In this document: piece by piece, positions 16,700 to 24,670 of the stretch
How positions within the stretch are numbered: the stretch's first letter is position 1
Layout of the letters: each line of letters begins with the position of its first letter
Assembly: GCA_038125725.1 (NCBI GenBank)
Contig: JAYPEK010000016.1
Span: 1-64,000 of the forward strand
DNA length: 64,000 nucleotides
Source of the DNA: TMED8 sp038125725
GTDB taxonomy: Bacteria > Pseudomonadota > Alphaproteobacteria > Rhodospirillales > Casp-alpha2
Reading direction: 5' to 3'
Translations under genes and position numbers: made by a program
Notes under the pieces: model-generated
Database searches by the model: none
Seen by the model: the letters and a program-made list of their open reading frames with translations, nothing else
What the model was told of the DNA's origin: nothing

Positions 16700-18067
16700 T
16701 CAGATGATCTCGAAGTAGCGTTCCATTTCCCAATCGGTGATGTGCTTGCGGAACTCGCGCTCCTCCCATTCGCGGGTGGCGGCGTAATGTTCGACGAAGG
16801 CATCACCGAACAATTCCCGCGCCGGCTTCGAGGCCTTCAGCCGGCCGGCCGCCTCGAACAGGGTCTGAGGCAATTGCAGGCGCTTGGGGAAGGTCTTGTC
16901 GTAGGCGTTGCCCTGCACCGGGGCATCGGGCTCGATCTTGTTCTCGACGCCCCAAAGCCCGGCGCCGATGGCCGCCGCCAGCGAGATGTAGGGATTGGCG
17001 TCGGCGGCGGCAATGCGATACTCGACCCGCTGCGACTTGGCCGAACCCTCGATCACCCGGAGCGCGCAAGTGCGGTTGTCGACGCCCCAGGTCGCCTCGG
17101 TCGGGGCCCAGAAGCCGGGGATCAGGCGCGTGTAGGCATTGACCGTGTTGGCGATCATCGACAGCATTTCCGGCATCAGTTTCTGCTGGCCGCCGACGAA
17201 ATGGCGCATGGTCTCCGACATGCCGTGCTTGTCTTTGGCATCATGGAAGGCGCTGGTGCCTTTCTTGTCGGTCAGCGACATGTGGATATGGCCGCTCTGG
17301 CCCGGCCAATCGGGGGACCATTTAGCCATGAAGGTGGCCATCATGCCGTTCTTCTGCGCCATGATCTTGGCGAAGGTTTTGAACAGCGCCGCCTTGTCCG
17401 CCGCCGACAGGCCGTCATCGACCGAGATCGCGGCTTCCAGTACGCCGGGTCCGGTTTCCTCGTGCAGGCCCTCGAGGGCCATGTCCATGCGCTGGCAGCC
17501 GTCCAGAAGGTCGCGGTAGAAATCGCTTTCGACCGTATTGCGCAGCATGGAGTAACCGAAAAAGCCGGGCTGCATCGGTTTCATGTCGCGGTAGTTCTTT
17601 TCGCGCACCGAGGCGGGCGTCTCCTCGAACACGAAAAACTCGTACTCGAACCCGGCCTTGACCTTGAATCCCATGTCATGGGCCTTGTCCAAGACCTTGC
17701 GCAGCGTGCCGCGCGGGCAGACCTGCTCGTGCTCGCCGGCGAACTCGCCCATGAACAGCAACATATCGTCTTCCCAGGGAATCTCCCGGCACGATTCCGG
17801 CAGGATTCGCACCGGTGCATCCGGATAGCCCGTATGCCAGCCGGTAATGGAGACGTTGTCATAGAGCTGGTCGTAGGAATCCCAGCCGAGCACCACGTCG
17901 CAGAAGCCGAAGCCGCCGTCGAGGGCGGAGAAGAACTTGTCGCGGCTCATGTATTTGCCGCGCATGATGCCGTCGATATCGAAAACGCCGACCTTGACGT
18001 GGTCGAGACCGCGCTTCTCCACCAGTTTCCGGGCGTCTTCCGCCGTTTTTACGTCGCGTGCCTGCAT
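16700..18067 (-). CDS. glutamine-synthetase-family ligase
   Basis: A 455-residue glutamine-synthetase-fold protein. The Glu ligand motif reads GFEYEFFVFEE, the ATP region GQSGHIHMSLTDK, and the C-terminal motifs are TWGVDNRTCALRV and RVEYRIAAADANPY. Differences from GlnA suggest a gamma-glutamyl ligase or GS-like catabolic enzyme (PuuA/GlnT type) rather than the main glutamine synthetase. I chose the ATG at 18067 because gggag lies six bases upstream; an earlier ATG at 18106 adds 13 residues. It heads a four-gene same-strand set with LysE, Fe-ADH and MarC. Confidence 0.85.
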   Translation of the reverse strand: MQARDVKTAEDARKLVEKRGLDHVKVGVFDIDGIMRGKYMSRDKFFSALDGGFGFCDVVLGWDSYDQLYDNVSITGWHTGYPDAPVRILPESCREIPWEDDMLLFMGEFAGEHEQVCPRGTLRKVLDKAHDMGFKVKAGFEYEFFVFEETPASVREKNYRDMKPMQPGFFGYSMLRNTVESDFYRDLLDGCQRMDMALEGLHEETGPGVLEAAISVDDGLSAADKAALFKTFAKIMAQKNGMMATFMAKWSPDWPGQSGHIHMSLTDKKGTSAFHDAKDKHGMSETMRHFVGGQQKLMPEMLSMIANTVNAYTRLIPGFWAPTEATWGVDNRTCALRVIEGSAKSQRVEYRIAAADANPYISLAAAIGAGLWGVENKIEPDAPVQGNAYDKTFPKRLQLPQTLFEAAGRLKASKPARELFGDAFVEHYAATREWEEREFRKHITDWEMERYFEII

Positions 18068-18181
18068 GCCATGCTCCCGTTGATCCGCCTCCACATGTTG
18101 GGCCATGGCAAAGCTGTTCTCAAGTGGATTCCGGGCCTGAAAATCCCGCAGTGATGATCGCTTGAAGGCTCGGCCGTTGAC

Positions 18182-18215
18182 GGTTAATCTCCTTTAACCA
18201 TTTGGTCAAAATGGT
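18182..18215 (+). promoter_or_regulatory. two overlapping dyads upstream of motA
   Basis: GGTTAA and TTAACC arms flank TCTCCT at 18182-18199. A second perfect dyad, ACCATTT-GGTCA-AAATGGT, runs 18197-18215 and is followed by a T-rich stretch. The first contains two TTAA boxes six bases apart, close to the CtrA consensus TTAA-N7-TTAA known in alphaproteobacteria. They lie 30-63 bases before the motA start. Function as an operator or processing site is inferred. Confidence 0.4.
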
Positions 18216-18244
18216 CTTTTTCTCCACGGACGGCGGCAGACGGC

Positions 18245-19015
18245 ATGGATATCGCCACACTCATCGGTCTGATTTTCGGGTTGGCGGTCATCGGCGCCGC
18301 GATCGTGTTCGGTGGCGAAGCGGCGCTGTTCTTCAACATTCCGGGCATTCTCATCGTGCTCGGCGGCACACTGGCGGCGACGCTGATCAAGTTCCGGCTG
18401 GCGGATATGTTGGCGTCGTTCGGGCTCGGCATGCGCACCGCCTTCAAGGAAGTGACATCGGACCCCAACGATATCTACAACGAAGTCCTGGAAATGGCGG
18501 CTGCGGCACGTAAGAGCGGCGTGCTTGCCCTGCAGGAGTTCAAGATCAACAACGCTTTGCTCAGCCAGGGAATCCGGTTGGTGGTCGACGGCCATAGCCT
18601 GGAGAACGTCAAACATATCCTGGATCAGGAAATCAACCAGATGATGTTCCGCCAGGAACAGGGCGAAACCATGTTTCGCGGCATCGGTGAATCGGCGCCG
18701 GCCTTTGGCATGATCGGCATCCTGGTGGGCCTGGTGCAGATGCTCGCCAACCTGGACGATCCGGCCAACATCGGTCCGGCCATGGCGGTGGCGCTGCTAA
18801 CCACCTTCTACGGCGCCCTGATCGCCAACCTGATCGCCTTTCCCATCGCCGACAAGCTGGCGGCGAAGACCAACCTGGACGGGGTGGTCAACGAACTGGT
18901 TTACGAGAGCGTGCTCTTGATCCACCAGCGCCAGGGGCCGCAGGTGATCTCCGAGACGCTGTCGGCGTTCCTGCCGTCGGCGCGCTCCAAGAAGAAAGAG
19001 CAAGAGGAAGGCTAG
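18245..19015 (+). CDS. motA: flagellar stator protein MotA/PomA
   Basis: A 256-residue stator ring subunit with four membrane helices: two at the N-terminus (LIGLIFGLAVIGAAIVFGG, GILIVLGGTLAATLI) and two at about residues 150-205 (FGMIGILVGLVQML, LTTFYGALIANLIAFPIA). The cytoplasmic loop with charged residues contacts FliG. At 256 residues it is closer to the PomA/short MotA class often coupled to Na+ than to the 285-295-residue E. coli type; ion choice is not proven. motB follows two bases after its stop. Confidence 0.93.
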   Translation: MDIATLIGLIFGLAVIGAAIVFGGEAALFFNIPGILIVLGGTLAATLIKFRLADMLASFGLGMRTAFKEVTSDPNDIYNEVLEMAAAARKSGVLALQEFKINNALLSQGIRLVVDGHSLENVKHILDQEINQMMFRQEQGETMFRGIGESAPAFGMIGILVGLVQMLANLDDPANIGPAMAVALLTTFYGALIANLIAFPIADKLAAKTNLDGVVNELVYESVLLIHQRQGPQVISETLSAFLPSARSKKKEQEEG

Positions 19016-19017
19016 CC

Positions 19018-19869
19018 GTGGCCAAGGGAAAGAAAAACGGTAAGAAAGGCGGCGGTGGCGCGCCGACCTGGATGGTGACCTTCGGCGACATGATGTCGCT
19101 GCTGCTGACGTTCTTCGTGCTTCTGTTCACCTATTCGACCATGGATGCCGAGAAGTACAAGGCGCTGGCGGGTTCGCTGAAAAACGCCTTCGGCTCCAGC
19201 ATGGTCGATCATTTCCGCGGCATGATCGAGGTTGGTGGCCTGGCGACGCGCGACAAGCCAACCACGATGATGATCCCGCCGGCCGAGCCCAAGGAAGAAG
19301 CGGGCATTCCCGAATCCGGTGAAAAGCCCCCGGTGGAAATGGACCTCGACAAGCTTGACGAAAAATCCATCGAGCAGACATACCAGGAGATTCAGAGAAG
19401 CCGCGCCCAGATTTTGGAAACCGATCTGCGCACCGCCATCAACCAAAGCCTGCAGGGCTCGCGCATCGGTGTCGAGCGGGTCGGCGGCAAGGTGGTGATC
19501 CGTTTTCCCAACGAGATCGCCTTTCCATCGGGCAGAGCAGAGGCCGACCCCAGGTTTGTCGGTATGTTGACCCATTTGATCCCCATCCTGAGCGCGACAC
19601 GGGGTGACATCATCGTTTCCGGCCATACCGACAACGTGCCGATCAGTGGCGGCCAGTTCCGCTCCAACTGGGATTTGTCGGCGGCGCGGGCATCGTCCGT
19701 GGTGCTTATCCTGGCAAACAGTGGTCAGGTCCCGGCCGAGAGAATCACCATTCAAGGATTCGGTGACAGCCGGCCGCTTGCCGACAACGACAGCGAGGAA
19801 GGGCGGGCCAAGAACCGTCGTGTGGAAATTACCATCCTTGTCGAGGAGAATGGCGGCGCAACCCGATAA
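19018..19869 (+). CDS. motB: flagellar stator protein MotB/PomB
   Basis: A 283-residue stator subunit. A basic N-terminus (KGKKNGKKGGGG) precedes one membrane helix with the essential ion-binding Asp at residue 24 (TFGDMMSLLLTFF). A plug/linker region follows, then a C-terminal OmpA-type peptidoglycan-binding domain (SGHTDNVPISG, NWDLSAARA, GFGDSRP, NRRVEI). Start is GTG. It is translationally close to motA, and its 3' end overlaps the next gene by 20 bases. Confidence 0.93.
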   Translation: MAKGKKNGKKGGGGAPTWMVTFGDMMSLLLTFFVLLFTYSTMDAEKYKALAGSLKNAFGSSMVDHFRGMIEVGGLATRDKPTTMMIPPAEPKEEAGIPESGEKPPVEMDLDKLDEKSIEQTYQEIQRSRAQILETDLRTAINQSLQGSRIGVERVGGKVVIRFPNEIAFPSGRAEADPRFVGMLTHLIPILSATRGDIIVSGHTDNVPISGGQFRSNWDLSAARASSVVLILANSGQVPAERITIQGFGDSRPLADNDSEEGRAKNRRVEITILVEENGGATR

Positions 19870-21517
19870 GCTCGCCGAGGCCCTGGCGCTGCACCAGCAA
19901 GGCCAGTTGGACGCCGCCGAGGCGTTCTATCGCGATATTCTGTCTCTCGACCCTGAACATGCCGACGCTTTACATCTATTGGGCTTGATCGCGCATCAGC
20001 GCGGCCGTCACGAAGAAGGGTTGGGAGCCATCGACCGGGCCATTCATCTGGTACCTGACGTGGCCATGTATCATGCCAACCGGGCACGCGTGCTCCGCAC
20101 ATTGGGACGGGTGAAAGAGGCCGTCCGCGCCGGGCGCCGGGCGCTGAAGATTGATCCCCAGAACGCCGAGACTCTTTGTGAGCTCTCAGGGGCCTATCTG
20201 GAGAGCGAGCGCGCCACCGATGCGAAGGCGGCGGCCGAGTCAGCCTTGGCGTTGGCGCCTGAATTGGCGGCGGCGCGGCTGAACCTGGGGTTGGCGCATT
20301 TCAGCTTGGGCCGTGACCAACAGGCCGCCGGAAATCTGGCCCGGGCGGAAGCCCACTATCGCGGTGCTGTTGCGTCGGCGCCCACCATCGCCGAGGCTTG
20401 GGTCAATCTCGGCAATGTACTGCGCCTTCTGTATCGGCCCGGCGAGGCAGCCGACTGCTACTTGCGGGCTCTCGATGAAAGCGCCGACGTGCCCGAGGCC
20501 TGGGCCAATCTCGGCGTGGCGCGCCAGGAACTCGGCGATACGTCGGCGGCAGTCGAGGCCTACGACTTGGCGCTTGCACGCGACCCCGGCAATCCGGAAA
20601 TCCACCGCAACCGGGCGCAGGCGCTGCTCAAGCTTGGCCGGTTCGCGGAGGGCTGGGGAGAGTTCGAATGGCGTTGGCGCACGGAACACTTCGCTGCCAT
20701 CCGCAGGGATTGGGAACAACCGCGCTGGCAAGGCGAAGACCCCACCGGCGCGACGGTGCTGGTTCATGCCGAGCAGGGCTTTGGCGACAGCCTGCAATTC
20801 GCGCGTTACCTGCCGATGCTGGCGGAGCAGGGCGCGCGGGTGGTGTTGGAATGCCCTGATGCCTTGATCGGCTTGCTGTCTTGCTTGCCGGGGGTGGCGA
20901 AGGTCATTCCCACCGGCGCCCCATTACCGGCGCACGACTACCAGATTCCGATGATGAGCCTGCCGGGTGCATTCCGGACGGATTTCTCCAATCTGCCGGC
21001 GTCGGTGCCGTATCTCTCGGTCGATGAGGGTCGTCTGACGGCATGGGCGGAGCGGTTGGGGCCGGGGGACAGGCGCCGCGTCGGGCTGGTGTGGAAAGGC
21101 AGCGCCAGCCACCAGCGCAACGATTGGCGCTCGCCCGGTCTGGCGGCGCTGGCGCCGTTGACCCGGCTTTCAGGTATTGAGTTCTACAGTCTTCAGAAAG
21201 ACGACGAAGCGCCGGATATCGATGCCGCCGGGTTGGTGGACATCATCACGCCCCTGGGCGGTGAATTCCGTGATTTCGCCGACACCGCCGCCGCCATCGC
21301 CAACATGGACCTGGTGATCTCGCCGGATACGGCGGTGGCGCACCTGGCCGGCGCGCTCGCCAAGCCGGTGTGGCTGGTGCTGCCCTATGCCTGCGAATGG
21401 CGCTGGTTCGAAGGCCGCGACGACAGCCCGTGGTATCCGACCATGTGGCTGTTCCGCCAGCCGGCGCTCGGCGACTGGGCCGGCGCGGTCGCCGCAATGG
21501 TGGCGGAGCTGGATTAA
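19850..21517 (+). CDS. TPR protein with C-terminal glycosyltransferase domain
   Basis: A 555-residue cytoplasmic protein. Residues 1 to about 300 are eight or more TPR units (for example LLGLIAHQRGRHEEG, NLGNVLRLLYRPGEAADCY, NLGVARQELGDTSAAVEAY). The remainder is a GT9/heptosyltransferase-like domain (VHAEQGFGDSLQFARYLP, VGLVWKGSASHQRND, SPDTAVAHLAGALAKPVWL). The ATG at 19850 lies inside motB and has gaggaga directly upstream, so it is coupled to the stator genes. Proteins of this type glycosylate proteins or surface polymers. A role in flagellar or surface glycosylation is suggested by position only. Confidence 0.83.
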   Translation: MAAQPDKLAEALALHQQGQLDAAEAFYRDILSLDPEHADALHLLGLIAHQRGRHEEGLGAIDRAIHLVPDVAMYHANRARVLRTLGRVKEAVRAGRRALKIDPQNAETLCELSGAYLESERATDAKAAAESALALAPELAAARLNLGLAHFSLGRDQQAAGNLARAEAHYRGAVASAPTIAEAWVNLGNVLRLLYRPGEAADCYLRALDESADVPEAWANLGVARQELGDTSAAVEAYDLALARDPGNPEIHRNRAQALLKLGRFAEGWGEFEWRWRTEHFAAIRRDWEQPRWQGEDPTGATVLVHAEQGFGDSLQFARYLPMLAEQGARVVLECPDALIGLLSCLPGVAKVIPTGAPLPAHDYQIPMMSLPGAFRTDFSNLPASVPYLSVDEGRLTAWAERLGPGDRRRVGLVWKGSASHQRNDWRSPGLAALAPLTRLSGIEFYSLQKDDEAPDIDAAGLVDIITPLGGEFRDFADTAAAIANMDLVISPDTAVAHLAGALAKPVWLVLPYACEWRWFEGRDDSPWYPTMWLFRQPALGDWAGAVAAMVAELD

Positions 21518-22653
21518 GGCGCAGGGATCAACACGCTGCCCTGCATCAGGCGCCTGGCGGTGCGGTAGCTGCGCGCCGATAGCGCCTTCCACTGGCCGTC
21601 CTCGCAAGCGATTTCCGCACCCACCGGCAGCACGCCCGATGGCGTACCCACCCTGAGGTCGCCGCCGTTGCCGCGCGCCAGCCGGTGCGGCAGGGAACCT
21701 TCGATTTTTGTCGCGGCGGCGAGGCAGAGCGCGCTGGTCAATGGCGCCACGCGGTGGATGTTGCGCACCGAGAGCATGCGTGCGGTGATGTCCTGATCCG
21801 CCGCCGCCACATGCGTGCCGTCGATGGCGGTGTAGTCGGTTGGCGGGGCCAGCAACGCGATACGCGGGTTGGTCATGGTCACGTCTTCCGGCCGGTTGGC
21901 GAGGCCCATGGCGACGCCGGCGGCGCGGCGGATGCGGTCCAGCCTGTCGATCAGGCCCGGCGTCGCGTCGATGGCTTCCGGGTGTTCGGTGGCGCCGAGC
22001 CCAAGGTCCTCGGCGGCGATGAAAACCATGCCGGTGGCGGCGTCGGTCATGGTGACCTCGAAGGAACCCTCGCCGGGAACTTCGAGCGTCGAAAGAATCT
22101 CGCCCGCCGGCAGCAGGCTGCCGGTCGTTGCGCCGCCGGGATCGAGGTAGTCGAGCTGGATGCAGGCACCGGTGCCGTGCACGCCCTGGATCTCGAAATC
22201 GCCGGCGACGGCGGCGCGCCCGCCGGCGACGGGCACGTGGGCATGAACGACGACGCCGGTATTGGTGTTATGCAGCCGTACCATGGCGGTGCCGTCGGCG
22301 GTGTCCGGGGAAACGAGACCTTCGTCGATGGCGAAGGGGCCAACGGCGGACGAAAGGTTGCCGCAGTTAGTGGAGAAATCGATTTCCGGCCGGTCGATCA
22401 TCACTTGGCCGAAGGTGTAATCCACGTCGGCGTCGTCGCGGGTGGCAGGGCCGATGCTGACCACCTTGGAGAGCGACGAAATACCGCCGCCCATGCCGTT
22501 CAACTGCCGGCCGTAGGGATCGGGGGTGCCGATCACCTGTAGGAAGAGGCCGATGCGCTTTTCGCGCTCGGCCGGGAGATCGTGCTCGTGGAAGAACACG
22601 CCCTTCGATGTGCCGCCCCGGTAGAAGGCAGCGGGGATTTCGATCTGGTTCAT
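21514..22653 (-). CDS. PrpF-family 2-methylaconitate isomerase-like protein
   Basis: A 379-residue protein of the PrpF/AcnD-accessory family with two similar alpha/beta halves. The N-terminal AAFYRGGTSKGVFF motif carries the Arg-Gly-Gly-Thr-Ser-Lys signature, and NCGNLSSAVGPFAI holds the conserved Cys used as catalytic base. PrpF isomerises trans- to cis-2-methylaconitate in propionate use, but there is no prp operon here, so it may act on another tricarboxylic substrate. I chose the ATG at 22653 because homologues start just before FYRGGTSK. It shares TTAA stop overlap with the convergent TPR gene. Confidence 0.85.
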   Translation of the reverse strand: MNQIEIPAAFYRGGTSKGVFFHEHDLPAEREKRIGLFLQVIGTPDPYGRQLNGMGGGISSLSKVVSIGPATRDDADVDYTFGQVMIDRPEIDFSTNCGNLSSAVGPFAIDEGLVSPDTADGTAMVRLHNTNTGVVVHAHVPVAGGRAAVAGDFEIQGVHGTGACIQLDYLDPGGATTGSLLPAGEILSTLEVPGEGSFEVTMTDAATGMVFIAAEDLGLGATEHPEAIDATPGLIDRLDRIRRAAGVAMGLANRPEDVTMTNPRIALLAPPTDYTAIDGTHVAAADQDITARMLSVRNIHRVAPLTSALCLAAATKIEGSLPHRLARGNGGDLRVGTPSGVLPVGAEIACEDGQWKALSARSYRTARRLMQGSVLIPAP

Positions 22654-22762
22654 GGTTGGGATTGTGCGCCGGCCCGGCCCGGCGGGCAAGAGGGGGGCGG
22701 AGAGGCTTTCGCGCATGGCGGCGAAAAGGCTATGCTGTCCGAATCATGGGGAGGTAGCGGCG

Positions 22763-23551
22763 ATGAGGCTGAACGACGCGCAACTGCGCCAATTCGAGGA
22801 CGAGGGTTACGTCATCCTGCCGGAACTGTTTTCGGCCGATGAGGTCGCCGCGTTGAAGGGCGAGATTCCTGGTATCTTCGCGCAGCGTCGCGACGAGAAT
22901 TTCCGCGAGAAAGACGGCGACACCGTGCGCACCGCCTTCGCCACCCATACCTACAACGACGTCTATGCCAAGTTCGTGCGTCATCCGCGCATCCTGGAGC
23001 CGGCCGAGCAGATGCTGAAAGGCCAAGTCTACGTGCATCAGTTTAAACTGAACGCCAAGGCCGCCTTTAACGGCGACGTCTGGCAATGGCATCAGGACTA
23101 CGGCACCTGGCGGCGCGACGACGACATGCCGGAACCCAGGGCCATGAACTTGGCCGTTTATCTGGACGACGTGAGCGAATTCAACGGGCCGCTTTATCTG
23201 ATTCCGAAAAGCCATAAGCACGGCGTCTTCGATGCCGGCCACGATACCTCGACCACCAGCTATCCGCTCTGGACCCTGGACGATGACTTGATCCGCAACA
23301 TGGCGGAGGCCGGCGGCATCGTCGCGCCGAAGGGGCCGGCCGGCACCGGGTTCTTCTTCCATGGCTGTTTGGTTCATGCCTCGCCGCCGAACATTTCGCC
23401 CTGGGATCGGCTCATCGTCTACGTCAGCTACAACAACGTGGAAAACCACATCCGCCGCTTCAAACGGCCGGAATGGATCGCGCACCGCGATTTCACGCCG
23501 CTGGAAGCGGAAAGCGACGATTGCCTGCTCGGGCTGGCGGCGGCGGAATAG
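22763..23551 (+). CDS. phytanoyl-CoA/ectoine-hydroxylase-like Fe(II)/2OG dioxygenase
   Basis: A 262-residue PhyH-family oxygenase. The iron facial triad is readable as H110-x-D112 (QWHQDYGTW) and distal H205 (LVHASPPNISPWDR), with R216 positioned to bind 2-oxoglutarate. NGPLYLIPKSHK is the family strand between them. The overall pattern resembles EctD-related hydroxylases, but ectABC genes are absent, so the substrate is open. The ATG at 22763 has gaggtag upstream. A radical SAM gene follows after 45 bases and may modify the same molecule. Confidence 0.87.
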   Translation: MRLNDAQLRQFEDEGYVILPELFSADEVAALKGEIPGIFAQRRDENFREKDGDTVRTAFATHTYNDVYAKFVRHPRILEPAEQMLKGQVYVHQFKLNAKAAFNGDVWQWHQDYGTWRRDDDMPEPRAMNLAVYLDDVSEFNGPLYLIPKSHKHGVFDAGHDTSTTSYPLWTLDDDLIRNMAEAGGIVAPKGPAGTGFFFHGCLVHASPPNISPWDRLIVYVSYNNVENHIRRFKRPEWIAHRDFTPLEAESDDCLLGLAAAE

Positions 23552-23596
23552 ACGGTGTATGCCCGGTGACCCTTTCATAACGGGCGGAACGTTCAC

Positions 23597-24670
23597 GTGA
23601 AATCCTGGTTGTCCGACCGTTGGCGGCTGGCCCGGCGTTCCGCCGGCGCCGCCTTTGTCCTGAACAAGAACCGCCTGTTGGGACGCTCGTTCGTGCCGCC
23701 GCCGCATTGGCGGCTGTTTGTGGAAACGGTCAGTTTCTGCAACCTCGAGTGCAGGTTCTGCTCCTATCCGAAGAAGCTGCGTCCGCGAACGGTCATGGAT
23801 GAGGCGCTGTTCACCGGTTGCATCGACCAGGCCGGCGAGATGGGGTTCGAATACATCGCCATCACGCCGATTACCGGGGATATCTTCATGGACAAGCGCG
23901 TCATGGAGCGCATGGCCTACATCGAACGAAGCCCGGCGAAGGTCTTCGGCTTCTATACCAATTTCGTCGGCGCCGACGCGCAGTCCATCGACGCGCTGCT
24001 TTCCATGCGGAAGATGACCTACATGGAGATCAGCGTTTACGGGCACGACTTCGGCGGGTTCCAGCGCATCACCGGACGCGGCGAGAAGCAGTATCGCCGG
24101 TTCCTCTACAACCTCGCCAGGTTGGATGAGGCCCTGGCGCGCCGGCCGAGCGACGCCGAGATCGTGCTCGGGTTCCGAACCGACCGATCGTTCCGCTGGC
24201 CATGGTCAGACAAGAACGAATTGATCGAGATTGCCGAGCGGCTTGAGGCGCGGGGCGTCCGCATCGGGTACAGTTCCATCGTCGACAATTGGGGCGGTGA
24301 CATCACCGAGGATGATATCGCAGGCCTCGACATGAGCTTCACCGATGGCGGGCGGCTCTACAAGAAGGGCGCCTGCGCGCTGCCGTTCGACAGTATCCAG
24401 GTCACCGCCACCGGCGAGGTCAACGCCTGCGCCTGCCGCGATCCGAAAGGGACGCTTTGGCTCGGCGATCTCAACCAGACACCGCTTGCGGAGATCCTGT
24501 CCGCCAGCAATGAACGCTGGATGAATATCATCGAAAATCAGGAGGCCGGACGCTTTAACGAGGTGTGCCGCAATTGCGGGTTCTACCAAAGCATCTACGA
24601 CGATCGCCGTGGCGTCGCGGGATTCATCTCCAAGGACGATTACATGGCGCGGTTACTGAGCAAGCGATAG
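23597..24670 (+). CDS. radical SAM/SPASM domain protein
   Basis: A 357-residue radical SAM enzyme. The 4Fe-4S motif is CNLECRFC (CxxxCxxC) at residues 48-55. After the TIM-barrel core, a SPASM/twitch-type C-terminal Cys-rich region follows: GACALPF, NACACRD and EVCRNCGFYQ. Start is GTG at 23597. This class modifies peptides, proteins or small molecules; no precursor peptide is evident nearby. The neighbour upstream is a 2OG dioxygenase. The last 18 bases overlap the convergent FecR-cyclophilin gene. Confidence 0.88.
   Translation: MKSWLSDRWRLARRSAGAAFVLNKNRLLGRSFVPPPHWRLFVETVSFCNLECRFCSYPKKLRPRTVMDEALFTGCIDQAGEMGFEYIAITPITGDIFMDKRVMERMAYIERSPAKVFGFYTNFVGADAQSIDALLSMRKMTYMEISVYGHDFGGFQRITGRGEKQYRRFLYNLARLDEALARRPSDAEIVLGFRTDRSFRWPWSDKNELIEIAERLEARGVRIGYSSIVDNWGGDITEDDIAGLDMSFTDGGRLYKKGACALPFDSIQVTATGEVNACACRDPKGTLWLGDLNQTPLAEILSASNERWMNIIENQEAGRFNEVCRNCGFYQSIYDDRRGVAGFISKDDYMARLLSKR

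Noticed and set aside
15182..18154. Open reading frame of ~990 codons on the plus strand
   Set aside because: It is the complement of Fe-ADH, LysE and the GS-like gene, all with clear family motifs. The translation is His/Gly/Gln-rich without any recognisable domain, as expected from antisense of GC-rich genes.
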